DNA from: Gammaproteobacteria bacterium
Lineage (GTDB): Bacteria > Pseudomonadota > Gammaproteobacteria > GCA-2400775
Assembly: GCA_013151045.1 (NCBI GenBank)
Contig: JAADIY010000049.1
Coordinates: forward strand, 1 to 37,769
DNA: 37,769 bases
Direction of reading: 5' to 3'
Shown here: one piece after another, positions 26,964 to 35,695 of the stretch
Position numbering within the stretch: the first letter of the stretch is position 1
Layout: every line of letters starts with the position of its first letter
Position numbers and translations under genes: made by a program
The notes under the pieces: model-generated
Told to the model about the DNA's origin: nothing
Database searches by the model: none
What the model saw: the letters and a program-made list of their open reading frames with translations, nothing else

Positions 26964-27827
26964 ATGGGGAAGGATGATATTTCTCTGATAAAGCACGCTC
27001 TCGAAGATGCTCCATTTGGTGTCGTCATACTCGATTACCAATCCAAATTGATTTGGCTAAACGACGTCATAGAAAACTACGTTGGTGTCTCATCGACAGA
27101 GCTCATCGGTCGCAGCCGCATGACGCTACCACCTGAATTTGAGTGGCTATTTAATCCAGAAAAACGTTTTTTCCTGCCGGCAACCTCTAATCGTCGTCCA
27201 CGCTGGTTAAAAGCGATAAACCGTACCCTACATTTACCTCAAGCTACCGCCTGCGTTCATTACTATATGGATGTTAGCGCCGAGCAACAGATTCGCCAAG
27301 AACGCGACAAATTGAATGGTGAATTAGAAGAAGTCAGTTTACGTGACCCATTAACCGGACTGCCAAACCGTCGCGCTTTATTGCATCTACTTGAGCCTTT
27401 GGTGTCTCGCAGTCGTCGTTATCACAATGCGCTGTCGGTAGTACGTATTAACGTCGGCAATATTGCTTTGCTTGCACAAAAACTAGGGCCTGCCGCTGCA
27501 GACCAAATTATTACCAATATTTCGCAAAGCTTGCGCGATCAAACACGCTGGGCTGATCATATCGGTCGCATCGGTTATGGCGAACTGCTAATGGTTTTGC
27601 CCGAAACGGGAGAAACTGCTGCACGCAGTCTTGCGCAAAAATTAGTCTCACATATTGAAGAAGCTGAAACCCACGCCGCCGCTGATCAACACCGCGCTAA
27701 AGCCGAACTGCATGTCGGCTCAGCCACTTGGGTCAATGGCGATGACGCCAAGCGTTTAATTCGCAAGGCCGAACACGAGTTACTCGCACATACAGTAGAA
27801 GATTTAAGCAGCGCCGACAGCGCTTAA
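26964..27827 (+). CDS. PAS protein with degenerate GGDEF domain
   Basis: 287 residues, cytoplasmic. A PAS domain occupies about 5-105 and a short linker leads to a GGDEF fold (about 122-275). [12 protein letters not shown] (128-139) is intact, but the GGDEF signature reads GYGEL (204-208) and the first metal-binding aspartate position is part of VRINVGNI, with no acid. It should therefore not make cyclic di-GMP; it may bind a nucleotide or act as a signal adaptor. GGAGAC precedes the ATG. Its stop overlaps that of convergent argH in the palindrome TTAA. Confidence 0.85.
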   Translation: MGKDDISLIKHALEDAPFGVVILDYQSKLIWLNDVIENYVGVSSTELIGRSRMTLPPEFEWLFNPEKRFFLPATSNRRPRWLKAINRTLHLPQATACVHYYMDVSAEQQIRQERDKLNGELEEVSLRDPLTGLPNRRALLHLLEPLVSRSRRYHNALSVVRINVGNIALLAQKLGPAAADQIITNISQSLRDQTRWADHIGRIGYGELLMVLPETGETAARSLAQKLVSHIEEAETHAAADQHRAKAELHVGSATWVNGDDAKRLIRKAEHELLAHTVEDLSSADSA

Positions 27828-29209
27828 CTTTTTAATAGCTGGCGCTGTTTTGCTACCGCTGCACGTACAGCGGTAGGAGCAGTGCCGCCGATATGTTCGC
27901 GCGCGTTAACCGAACCTTCTAGGGTCAACACTGCAAATACCCCCTCATCGATGCCAGCATAAAATTGCTGTAACTCAGCCAAACTGAGTTCTGCTAAATC
28001 TTTTTCCTGCTCAACCGCATAAGCAACACTGCGCCCAACCACTTCATGGGCGTCACGAAAAGGAATGCCTTTACGCACCAAGTAGTCCGCCAAGTCAGTC
28101 GCCGTGGCATAACCTTTCAACGCAGCAGCACGCATATTGTCAGGCTTCACTTTAACCGTCGGCATCATATCGGCGTATACACGCAAACAAGCTTTAACCG
28201 TATCAATCGAATCAAATAAGGGTTCTTTATCTTCCTGATTATCCTTGTTATAGGCTAAGGGTTGTGCCTTCATCAGCATTAACAGACCCATAAGATGCCC
28301 CGTCACTCGACCCGTTTTGCCACGAACCAACTCAGGCACATCTGGGTTTTTCTTTTGCGGCATTATCGATGAACCCGTACAAAAACGATCCGGCAAATCA
28401 ATAAAATCAAATTGCGCCGACGCCCAAAGAATTAGCTCTTCGGAAAAGCGTGACAAGTGCATCAACAAAATAGATGAGACAGCAACAAACTCAATGGCAA
28501 AATCACGATCAGAAACCGCATCTAAGGAATTTTCACACACCCCATCAAAACCCAACTGCTCAGCGACAAATTCACGATCAATAGGATAACTTGTCCCCGC
28601 CAATGCCGCTGCACCTAATGGTAATTGGTTGACGCGTTTACGCGCATCAAGCAGACGATCAACATCGCGTAACAACATTTGATGCCAAGCCAACATATGG
28701 TGGCCAAAGGTCACCGGCTGCGCGGTTTGCAAATGCGTAAAGCCAGGCATAATCGTCGCCGCTTGCGCTTCGGCAAGATCGAGTAGACTGGCTTGCAAAC
28801 GCTTTGCTTCATCAATAATAAAATCAATCTCATCGCGCAAATAAAGTCGAATATCGGTAGCCACCTGGTCGTTTCGTGACCGCGCGGTGTGCAGCTTCTT
28901 GCCGACATCACCAATCAACGCGGTTAAGCGTGATTCAATATTCATATGCACGTCTTCAAGCGACACACTCCACTTGAAGTCTCCACTCTCAATTTCGGCA
29001 ATAACCTTGTCTAGGCCAGCTAAGATTTGTTGACAATCATCATCACTAATAATGCCGCAACGTGCCAACATCAGCGCATGCGCACGTGAACCAGCGATAT
29101 CATGACGATAAAGACGTTGATCAAAAGCCACCGAGGCTGTGAAATCTTCAACAAAGGCGTCAGTCGACTCGCTGAAACGCCCGCCCCATAATTTATCGTT
29201 ACCGCTCAC
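27824..29209 (-). CDS. argH: Argininosuccinate lyase
   Basis: 461 residues, usual length. It splits argininosuccinate into arginine and fumarate. The superfamily signature [12 protein letters not shown] (279-290) contains the catalytic serine loop; [13 protein letters not shown] (107-119) and [11 protein letters not shown] (156-166) are the other conserved blocks. GTG start preceded by GAGGAAA. The next gene, algZ, is divergent, as in Pseudomonas. Confidence 0.97.
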   Translation of the reverse strand: MSGNDKLWGGRFSESTDAFVEDFTASVAFDQRLYRHDIAGSRAHALMLARCGIISDDDCQQILAGLDKVIAEIESGDFKWSVSLEDVHMNIESRLTALIGDVGKKLHTARSRNDQVATDIRLYLRDEIDFIIDEAKRLQASLLDLAEAQAATIMPGFTHLQTAQPVTFGHHMLAWHQMLLRDVDRLLDARKRVNQLPLGAAALAGTSYPIDREFVAEQLGFDGVCENSLDAVSDRDFAIEFVAVSSILLMHLSRFSEELILWASAQFDFIDLPDRFCTGSSIMPQKKNPDVPELVRGKTGRVTGHLMGLLMLMKAQPLAYNKDNQEDKEPLFDSIDTVKACLRVYADMMPTVKVKPDNMRAAALKGYATATDLADYLVRKGIPFRDAHEVVGRSVAYAVEQEKDLAELSLAELQQFYAGIDEGVFAVLTLEGSVNAREHIGGTAPTAVRAAVAKQRQLLKS

Positions 29210-29336
29210 GCTATTTCCTCAAAAATCTATCGCCGCAGTATAACAACCTTGCTATGGCCCAGGGGCAAATAGCGTCTAACAAAAGACATGTCTTGACCGG
29301 CCGCTATAATGAACGAATTATTGGGATACGCGCATA

Positions 29337-30440
29337 ATGCCTTCAGAAACAAAACTCACTGCTAAAACCGCCAAGGGGGCTGATTCCCCTGTCGCATTTT
29401 TGCCTGATTTTTGCCAGATGCGGGCGCTGTTGTTGGTCGTCATTATTGCCGAGTTACTGGCCTTCGTTTTAGCACTGGCGCCTCTTAACAGCAGCAATCA
29501 GCGCTGGAGCAACCTCGGTCTTATCTCGCTGTTTGTGCAGTGGATTGCCTTATCCAGCACTGCGGTATTATGTCTAAGCCGACCTTGGATCAAACGTCTC
29601 AGCGTCTTGATGGCCACGCTATACAGCACCGTTATTATTACCGGCATCACCGCCTTAGTATCCGAAATGGCCTACCGCCTAACCATTCGCAACGCTTTGT
29701 TTGGCGTTGATGGGATAGCGCAAGATGCTTCACATACTAGCTTCATATTACGCAACGTTGCTATTAGCCTCATTATTTGTGCCGTAGCCCTACGCTATTT
29801 TTATATTCAGCATGAATCACGCTTATCGATTCGTGCTGAAGCACGCTCACGATTAAATGCCTTGCAAGCGCGCATTCGTCCACATTTCTTATTTAATAGT
29901 ATGAATACCATAGCCAGCCTAACTCGCAGCCAACCTGAATTGGCCGAAACGGTGGTTGAAGACTTAGCTGATTTATTCCGCAATAACCTTAATAACAACG
30001 ATAACGCGACACGCTTAGCCGATGAAATTGATCTAGCGCAGCGCTATCTCAACATTGAACAACTGCGCCTTGGCGATCGTCTACAAACCGATTGGCAAAT
30101 TGATTCGCTGCCTAAAGACGCCGCAGTACCACCGCTACTATTGCAGCCCCTAGTCGAAAATGCGGTATACCATGGCGTTGAGCCTTCTATTAAAGGCGGT
30201 TGTATCAGTATTCATGGCCACTTTGAACACGATCGAATTCATTTAACTATCAGTAACCCCGTTGCGGTCCAAAGCTCTGACAACTCACCAAACAGCAAAG
30301 GTCTGGGTATCGCACTCGAAAATACCCGTCAACGTCTAGCAGGCTGGTATGAAGGTGAAGGCCAGTTAACGGATAAAACCATTGACGGCCAATTTATCGT
30401 CAGCCTCACTTTGCCTTACCAACGCGAGGGTGAACGATGA
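29337..30440 (+). CDS. algZ: Sensor histidine kinase AlgZ (FimS)
   Basis: 367 residues. Four membrane helices lie between about 28 and 155, followed by a LytS-type kinase module: phosphoacceptor His183 in RIRPHFLFNSMN, the N box PLVENAVYHGV and the G box KGLGIALENTRQRL. It is the partner of AlgR, and the ATGA overlap at the end couples the two. In Pseudomonas the pair controls alginate, type IV pili and virulence traits; the regulon here is unknown. The start has no clear ribosome site. Confidence 0.9.
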   Translation: MPSETKLTAKTAKGADSPVAFLPDFCQMRALLLVVIIAELLAFVLALAPLNSSNQRWSNLGLISLFVQWIALSSTAVLCLSRPWIKRLSVLMATLYSTVIITGITALVSEMAYRLTIRNALFGVDGIAQDASHTSFILRNVAISLIICAVALRYFYIQHESRLSIRAEARSRLNALQARIRPHFLFNSMNTIASLTRSQPELAETVVEDLADLFRNNLNNNDNATRLADEIDLAQRYLNIEQLRLGDRLQTDWQIDSLPKDAAVPPLLLQPLVENAVYHGVEPSIKGGCISIHGHFEHDRIHLTISNPVAVQSSDNSPNSKGLGIALENTRQRLAGWYEGEGQLTDKTIDGQFIVSLTLPYQREGER

Positions 30441-31180
30441 AAGTGCTTATTGTCGACGACGAACCGCTGGCACGCGAACGTTTGCAACGTATGCTAGGCG
30501 AATTAAATGATTATCAACTTGTTGAAGTCGCTGGCAACGGCGAAGACGCCATACAAAAAGTCGAACAATACGAACCCGATATTTTACTGCTTGATATTCG
30601 CATGCCAGGCATGGACGGTCTTGAGGTTGCGGGGCACTTAAGCAGCCTAGAAAAACCACCGGCTATTATCTTTACAACGGCTTATGACGAACATGCGCTG
30701 GCAGCCTTTGAAACCCAAGCCATGGCCTATTTGCTCAAACCTATTAAACAAACACAATTAGCACAAGCCTTGGCGCGCGCCCACAGCCTCAATAAAGCCC
30801 AGCTACAAAGCTTAAATAAAGATAATGATAGTCTGCCACGTCGGCGTAGCCATATCAGCGCAACTAACGCCGGCCATATCGACCTCATCGCGCTCGACGA
30901 TATACTCTATTTTCAAGCCGATCAAAAATACATTACGGTCTGCCACCTCGACGGCAGCGTACTTATCGAAGACTCACTTAAAAAGCTAGAAGAGGAGTTT
31001 GGCGATAGCCTGTTACGCATCCACCGTAACGCCCTAGTCAGTGTTAAATACGTCAGAGGTATGGAACGCGGCGCCGAAGGACGCCAGTATTTGACCCTTA
31101 AACACTGCGATGAACACCTATTAATCAGCCGTCGCCACCTCGCAAACGTGCGCAAAATGCTAAAATCCCCCTTGGCTTGA
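30437..31180 (+). CDS. algR: LytTR response regulator AlgR
   Basis: 247 residues. Receiver domain with Asp53 (ILLLDIRMPG) and Lys102 (LLKPIKQ), a linker rich in charged residues (about 120-140), and a LytTR DNA-binding domain (about 145-245) with LDDILYFQADQKYI and LLRIHRNALV. It starts inside the algZ stop codon (ATGA). It is followed after 83 bp by hemC, the same arrangement as in Pseudomonas. Confidence 0.93.
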   Translation: MKVLIVDDEPLARERLQRMLGELNDYQLVEVAGNGEDAIQKVEQYEPDILLLDIRMPGMDGLEVAGHLSSLEKPPAIIFTTAYDEHALAAFETQAMAYLLKPIKQTQLAQALARAHSLNKAQLQSLNKDNDSLPRRRSHISATNAGHIDLIALDDILYFQADQKYITVCHLDGSVLIEDSLKKLEEEFGDSLLRIHRNALVSVKYVRGMERGAEGRQYLTLKHCDEHLLISRRHLANVRKMLKSPLA

Positions 31181-31263
31181 TCCTAGCCAGCTATTTATAG
31201 CGAATTTATTAACGAAGCGGGCTGCTCAACAGTGGTAGTAACCGTCATTTTGGTAGTGATTTC

Positions 31264-32193
31264 ATGAACAAAACGATAACAATCGCCACGCGCAAAAGCC
31301 CGTTGGCCCTATGGCAAGCAGAACATGTCAGCGCACGTCTACAAGCAGCCCACCCAGGACTCAAAGTAGAGCTGCTAAAAATGGTCACACAAGGCGATAA
31401 GATCCTCGACACACCACTCGCCAAAGTCGGCGGCAAAGGACTGTTTGTTAAAGAGCTAGAAGTTGGCCTGCTCGAAGGCGATGCCGATATTGCCGTTCAT
31501 TCTATTAAAGACGTCCCGGTGGAACTCCCTGAAGGACTGCATATGCCCGTCATTCTTGACCGCGAAGACCCACGTGATGCCTTCGTTTCAAACACTTACA
31601 AATGTTTTGCCGATCTGCCACAAGGCGCTTGTGTCGGCACATCAAGTCTACGTCGCCAAACTCAGCTATTAAGTAAGCGTCCCGATCTTATTATTAAGGA
31701 CTTGCGCGGTAACGTCGGCACACGACTGAAAAAACTCGATGATGGCAATTACGACGCCATTATTCTCGCCAGCGCCGGTTTGACTCGACTTGGCCTCAAT
31801 GAACGTATTGCCGAACATTTATCGACCGAACTCAGTCTTCCTGCCATCGGCCAAGGCGCTATCGGTATCGAATGCCGTCAAGGTGATAATGAAATCGAAG
31901 CACTTATCGCTGTACTCAACGATGATGATACCGCTACACGCATCATTGCTGAGCGCGCCATGAATCATCGCTTAGAAGGCGGTTGCCAAGTTCCTATTGG
32001 CGGTCATGCCACACTCAATGACGGCACACTGACATTACGCGGTCTTGTCGCGCGTAGCGACGGTTCTGAAGTCGTTAGTGGCAGCGTCAGTGGCAGCATC
32101 GATCAAGCAGAGTCACTTGGAATAGAGCTCGCCGATGACCTCTTAAGTCGTGGTGCTAAAGAGATACTCGCCGAACTTCATAGCGACCATTGA
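31264..32193 (+). CDS. hemC: Porphobilinogen deaminase (hydroxymethylbilane synthase)
   Basis: 309 residues. It joins four porphobilinogens into hydroxymethylbilane. Conserved blocks: [37 protein letters not shown] and [14 protein letters not shown]. The dipyrromethane cofactor cysteine is in [12 protein letters not shown]. First gene of the haem block; it overlaps hemD by 4 bp (TTGA). Confidence 0.97.
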   Translation: MNKTITIATRKSPLALWQAEHVSARLQAAHPGLKVELLKMVTQGDKILDTPLAKVGGKGLFVKELEVGLLEGDADIAVHSIKDVPVELPEGLHMPVILDREDPRDAFVSNTYKCFADLPQGACVGTSSLRRQTQLLSKRPDLIIKDLRGNVGTRLKKLDDGNYDAIILASAGLTRLGLNERIAEHLSTELSLPAIGQGAIGIECRQGDNEIEALIAVLNDDDTATRIIAERAMNHRLEGGCQVPIGGHATLNDGTLTLRGLVARSDGSEVVSGSVSGSIDQAESLGIELADDLLSRGAKEILAELHSDH

Positions 32194-32966
32194 TAACAAA
32201 CAATGCCTTAAACACGCTTTCGGTACTGGTGACGCGTCCGGCGCATCAGGCCGAAGGCTTTTGCCAATTAGTCGAAAATGCTGGCGGCAAGGCAATACGC
32301 TTTCCGGTAATCACCATCACAGCCGTCGCTGAAAACCCCGCCTTAACTCAGCAGATAGAAAACATCGCACAATATGATTACGCCATCTTTATCAGCACTA
32401 ATGCTGTGCATCATGCAATTTCACATTTACCAAAGGGTTTACCTGCTGATTTAAGAATTGCCGCTGTAGGCAAAAAAACCGCTGCCAGTTTAAGCGCACA
32501 TGACATAGCCGTTAGTATACTGCCTAAGCACAGTTTCAATACCGAGGCATTACTTGCCTGCCACGCGCTACAGGCGGTGAAAGATAAAAACATCGCCATC
32601 TTTCGCGGTGTCGGTGGCCGCGATTTACTAGCAGATACCCTGCGCCAACGCGGTGCTAATGTAAGCTATATAGAGGTCTATCAGCGCGTTCTAGCAAAAC
32701 AAGCCTTATCGTTAGCAACTATTCACCAAAACTGCGATATCATTACCGTTACAAGCCAGCAAGGACTACGTAACTTGATCACGCTGTGTGACAATAAGGA
32801 ATGGTTGTTTAATACCCCCTTGGCAAGTAATAGCCAACGCACCGCCGAACTTGCAATCGAGTTGGGATTTGTTAGCGATATCGTCGTCAGTTCAGAGCCT
32901 GGAGACGAAGCAATGGGTGCCATCATCGCAGATTGGTGGCAAAGCAAGAATAAGGCGAGGCCATAA
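32190..32966 (+). CDS. hemD: Uroporphyrinogen-III synthase
   Basis: 258 residues. It closes hydroxymethylbilane to uroporphyrinogen III with inversion of ring D. Sequence conservation is low, as always in HemD, but [45 protein letters not shown] and [10 protein letters not shown] are diagnostic. The start is TTG overlapping the hemC stop; no other usable in-frame start lies before VLVTRP. Confidence 0.92.
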   Translation: MITNNALNTLSVLVTRPAHQAEGFCQLVENAGGKAIRFPVITITAVAENPALTQQIENIAQYDYAIFISTNAVHHAISHLPKGLPADLRIAAVGKKTAASLSAHDIAVSILPKHSFNTEALLACHALQAVKDKNIAIFRGVGGRDLLADTLRQRGANVSYIEVYQRVLAKQALSLATIHQNCDIITVTSQQGLRNLITLCDNKEWLFNTPLASNSQRTAELAIELGFVSDIVVSSEPGDEAMGAIIADWWQSKNKARP

Positions 32967-32968
32967 GC

Positions 32969-34198
32969 GTGAGCAGCAAGAAAAAAACGAATACCGCAGA
33001 ATTAGATTCTCCGCAACCAAACGCTACAGAATCCGGCGTGGCAACATCTGAAACCAGTACCAATGATGCGCAAGACGTAGCACAAGAGCAAACCGATTCA
33101 GATCAAGGCACTGTAGAAACCACGCCTAAACAAAGTAGCTCCTTCTCTACTTTTGTCGCGATTATTGCCTTGCTCATCGCCATTGCTGCCGCCGGTGGCG
33201 CAGGATGGTTATGGCAGCAGCTACAACACAGCAAACAAACGCTTCACCAAACTGTTAGCCAACAAAAGCAAAACAGCCAAGACGAAATCAGCCAGCTACA
33301 AAGTCAAATTAAACAGCTTAGCGAAAACATTGGTACTGCCAGCGGTGAATTTGACACCAAACTAAGCGAACAAAATAGACAAATCTCAGCAATACAAACG
33401 ACTGTCGATGCCACGGCAGCCAACACAGAACAAATTGCTGAAACCGTTACCAGCTTACATAGCAAACTTAATATTAATCCCAAGACCGGCTGGCTTATCG
33501 CCGAAGCTGAATATTTATTATCAATTGCCAATCAACAATTGTTATTAGCTGGCGATATCGATACCAGCATTAACGCCTTACGTAGCGCTGACCAACGCCT
33601 ACGTGAAAGTGCAGATCCAACAGTACTCAACGTGCGTTCAATCATTAATGATGAAATCACCCAGCTGCAATCAGTACAAGTCACCGATATCACTGGCGCT
33701 GCATTAACACTTGCCAGCATGCAGTCTCGCGTCGACGAACTTGTCCTCGCCGGAAAAAATGAAGAACACAATGAAGCGGTGATTGACGACACCGAAGCAA
33801 GCACCATAGAGCAAAGCAAAGAAGGTTGGCGCGGCGCACTAGATACCGCATTGAATGCGGTAAAAGACCTTGTCGTGATTCGCCAACGCGGCAATGATGC
33901 GAGTGATCCATTACTAACGCCCGATCAACGCGCATTGGTCTACCAAAACCTACGCCTTAAATTTGAAAGCGCACGATTGTCATTGATACAAGGCGATGAA
34001 GCCACCTATCAACAAAGCCTCGATATTGCTAACGAATGGTTGCTCGAATATTTTGATAACGATGCAAAGCGTAGTGCCGTCAGCGACACACTAAATGAGT
34101 TAGGAAAAGTCTCGCTAACAATAACAATGCCCGATATCTCAACATCGCTTGATGCCTTACGTGCTTGGCAACTCCAGCAAAACAATAACGCGGAGTAA
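32969..34198 (+). CDS. hemX: HemX family membrane protein
   Basis: 409 residues, GTG start 2 bp after the hemD stop, preceded by AAGGCGAGG. An acidic/Thr-rich cytoplasmic head (1-50), one membrane helix (about 56-78), a coiled coil rich in Gln (about 82-155), and a periplasmic helical domain (TGWLIAEAEYLLSIANQQLLL; RLKFESARLSL). HemX was once annotated as a uroporphyrinogen methyltransferase but lacks the motifs; it probably organises or feeds the haem pathway at the membrane together with HemY. Confidence 0.9.
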   Translation: MSSKKKTNTAELDSPQPNATESGVATSETSTNDAQDVAQEQTDSDQGTVETTPKQSSSFSTFVAIIALLIAIAAAGGAGWLWQQLQHSKQTLHQTVSQQKQNSQDEISQLQSQIKQLSENIGTASGEFDTKLSEQNRQISAIQTTVDATAANTEQIAETVTSLHSKLNINPKTGWLIAEAEYLLSIANQQLLLAGDIDTSINALRSADQRLRESADPTVLNVRSIINDEITQLQSVQVTDITGAALTLASMQSRVDELVLAGKNEEHNEAVIDDTEASTIEQSKEGWRGALDTALNAVKDLVVIRQRGNDASDPLLTPDQRALVYQNLRLKFESARLSLIQGDEATYQQSLDIANEWLLEYFDNDAKRSAVSDTLNELGKVSLTITMPDISTSLDALRAWQLQQNNNAE

Positions 34199-34203
34199 AC
34201 ATC

Positions 34204-35412
34204 ATGAAGCTGCTGATTTATGTATTGATTGCTCTTGCCGCTGGCGTCAGCATCGCATTGTTCGCTAAAGATGACCCTGGCTATGTCGTGCTTAGCATTC
34301 AAAATTACACCATCGAAACCAGCATTGCGGTACTACTTGTCGTAGCCGCGATTTGCTTTGCCATATTATATGTAATATTTCGACTGCTCGGTGTCGCACG
34401 CAAAGCACCGAAAAAAATATCACGTTGGTCACATGATAGAAAACATAACAAAGCCAATCAATGCATGATCCGCGGTATGGTCGCATTGAATTCAGGACAG
34501 TGGGAAATGGCCGAGCAACTTTTACTCAGCCACGTCAGTGATTGTGATAAGCCCGCACTCAATTATATTTCTGCCGCGCGTGCTGCGCAGCAACAAGGCG
34601 CACATGAACGTCGCGATAATTATTTAAAAATTGCTCACCAACTTGACCCTGGTGTTGACATGACGATCGGCATTACGCAAGCCGAGCTACAACTCAATCA
34701 AGGCCAATACGAACAAGCGCTAGCCACCTTAAAACGGCTGCATGGTGAATCACCAAAAAATGCACTCATCATTAAATTATTAGCACGGCTTTATATCGAG
34801 CTAAAAGATTGGGAGCGACTTATAGAGTTACTGCCACTGGTGAAAAAACATAAAGTCATGCCGAACAAAGAATCTGATCAATGGCAAAAAGAAGCTTATA
34901 AGCAATTGTTAATTAGCGCTGGCTCTACCAACGATATTGATCATCTTAATAGTGCTTGGGAGCGCACACCGAAGTCGCTTAAACAAGACAGTGATATTGC
35001 TGCCAGTTATGCACAACAACTCGCTAGCTGCGGAGATATCAATAATGCCGTGCAATTGTTAGATCGACAAATCAACCATCACGGCAGCAACAATCAATTA
35101 GTTGATCTATACGGTCAACTACAAGGCTCAGAAGTGCTTACACAAATGGTTCATGCCGAAAAATGGTTGGGTGATGAACACGAAACACCGACACTATTTA
35201 TTACACTCGGTCGTTTAGCCATTGCCAATCAAATGTGGGCAAAAGCGAGAGATTATTTACAACGTGGCATTAACCAAGGTGCTGGGCCAGAGGCTTATCA
35301 ACTTATTGCTAGAGTATATGATGAATTAGGTGAAACTGACCAAGCCAACACCTCATACAAACTTGGATTAGAACGCGCAACCAACAATACGTCATTGCCT
35401 AGTTTACGTTAA
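34204..35412 (+). CDS. hemY: HemY TPR membrane protein
   Basis: 402 residues. Two N-terminal membrane helices (about 3-20 and 42-63) flank DDPGYVVLSIQNYTIETS, the HemY_N signature. The rest is a TPR-like helical array (from about residue 95). It starts 5 bp after hemX. This is the proteobacterial HemY, unrelated to the protoporphyrinogen oxidase of Gram-positives. Its exact role is unknown. Confidence 0.92.
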   Translation: MKLLIYVLIALAAGVSIALFAKDDPGYVVLSIQNYTIETSIAVLLVVAAICFAILYVIFRLLGVARKAPKKISRWSHDRKHNKANQCMIRGMVALNSGQWEMAEQLLLSHVSDCDKPALNYISAARAAQQQGAHERRDNYLKIAHQLDPGVDMTIGITQAELQLNQGQYEQALATLKRLHGESPKNALIIKLLARLYIELKDWERLIELLPLVKKHKVMPNKESDQWQKEAYKQLLISAGSTNDIDHLNSAWERTPKSLKQDSDIAASYAQQLASCGDINNAVQLLDRQINHHGSNNQLVDLYGQLQGSEVLTQMVHAEKWLGDEHETPTLFITLGRLAIANQMWAKARDYLQRGINQGAGPEAYQLIARVYDELGETDQANTSYKLGLERATNNTSLPSLR

Positions 35413-35458
35413 GAACGTTTCAAATCTATAGCTAACCTAAGGCCCACTCAAAGGCGTC

Positions 35459-35581
35459 ATGGAAGATTTGGGTTTCAGGCTACCTATTCAAGGTATCCAA
35501 ATCATCAAAAAAGTGGCTAAACTTGAATTCGATCTAGATCGTAACCTACTATTCAAAAAGCAACTGTATATAGCGAATTGA
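35459..35581 (+). CDS. Possible small ORF
   Basis: 40 residues starting MEDLGFRLPIQGIQ, with an AAAGG ribosome-like site 5 nt before the ATG. The rest reads as a charged helix (IIKKVAKLEFDLDRN). No family is recognised. It sits in the 283-bp gap after hemY, so it could be a small gene, a decayed remnant or chance. Confidence 0.2.
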   Translation: MEDLGFRLPIQGIQIIKKVAKLEFDLDRNLLFKKQLYIAN

Positions 35582-35695
35582 TACCCCTCATGAATATAAC
35601 TATAATAACAGAGCGCGAAATAGATATGGAGTAAGAACCTAGTCAGCGCTATAAAAACAATAAATGCTAACAGGACATAGCAAGGGAAAACCAAG

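Noticed and set aside
35488-35694. 68-codon minus-strand frame in the post-hemY gap
   Set aside because: Low-complexity hydrophobic translation from AT-rich DNA, no ribosome site, no family.
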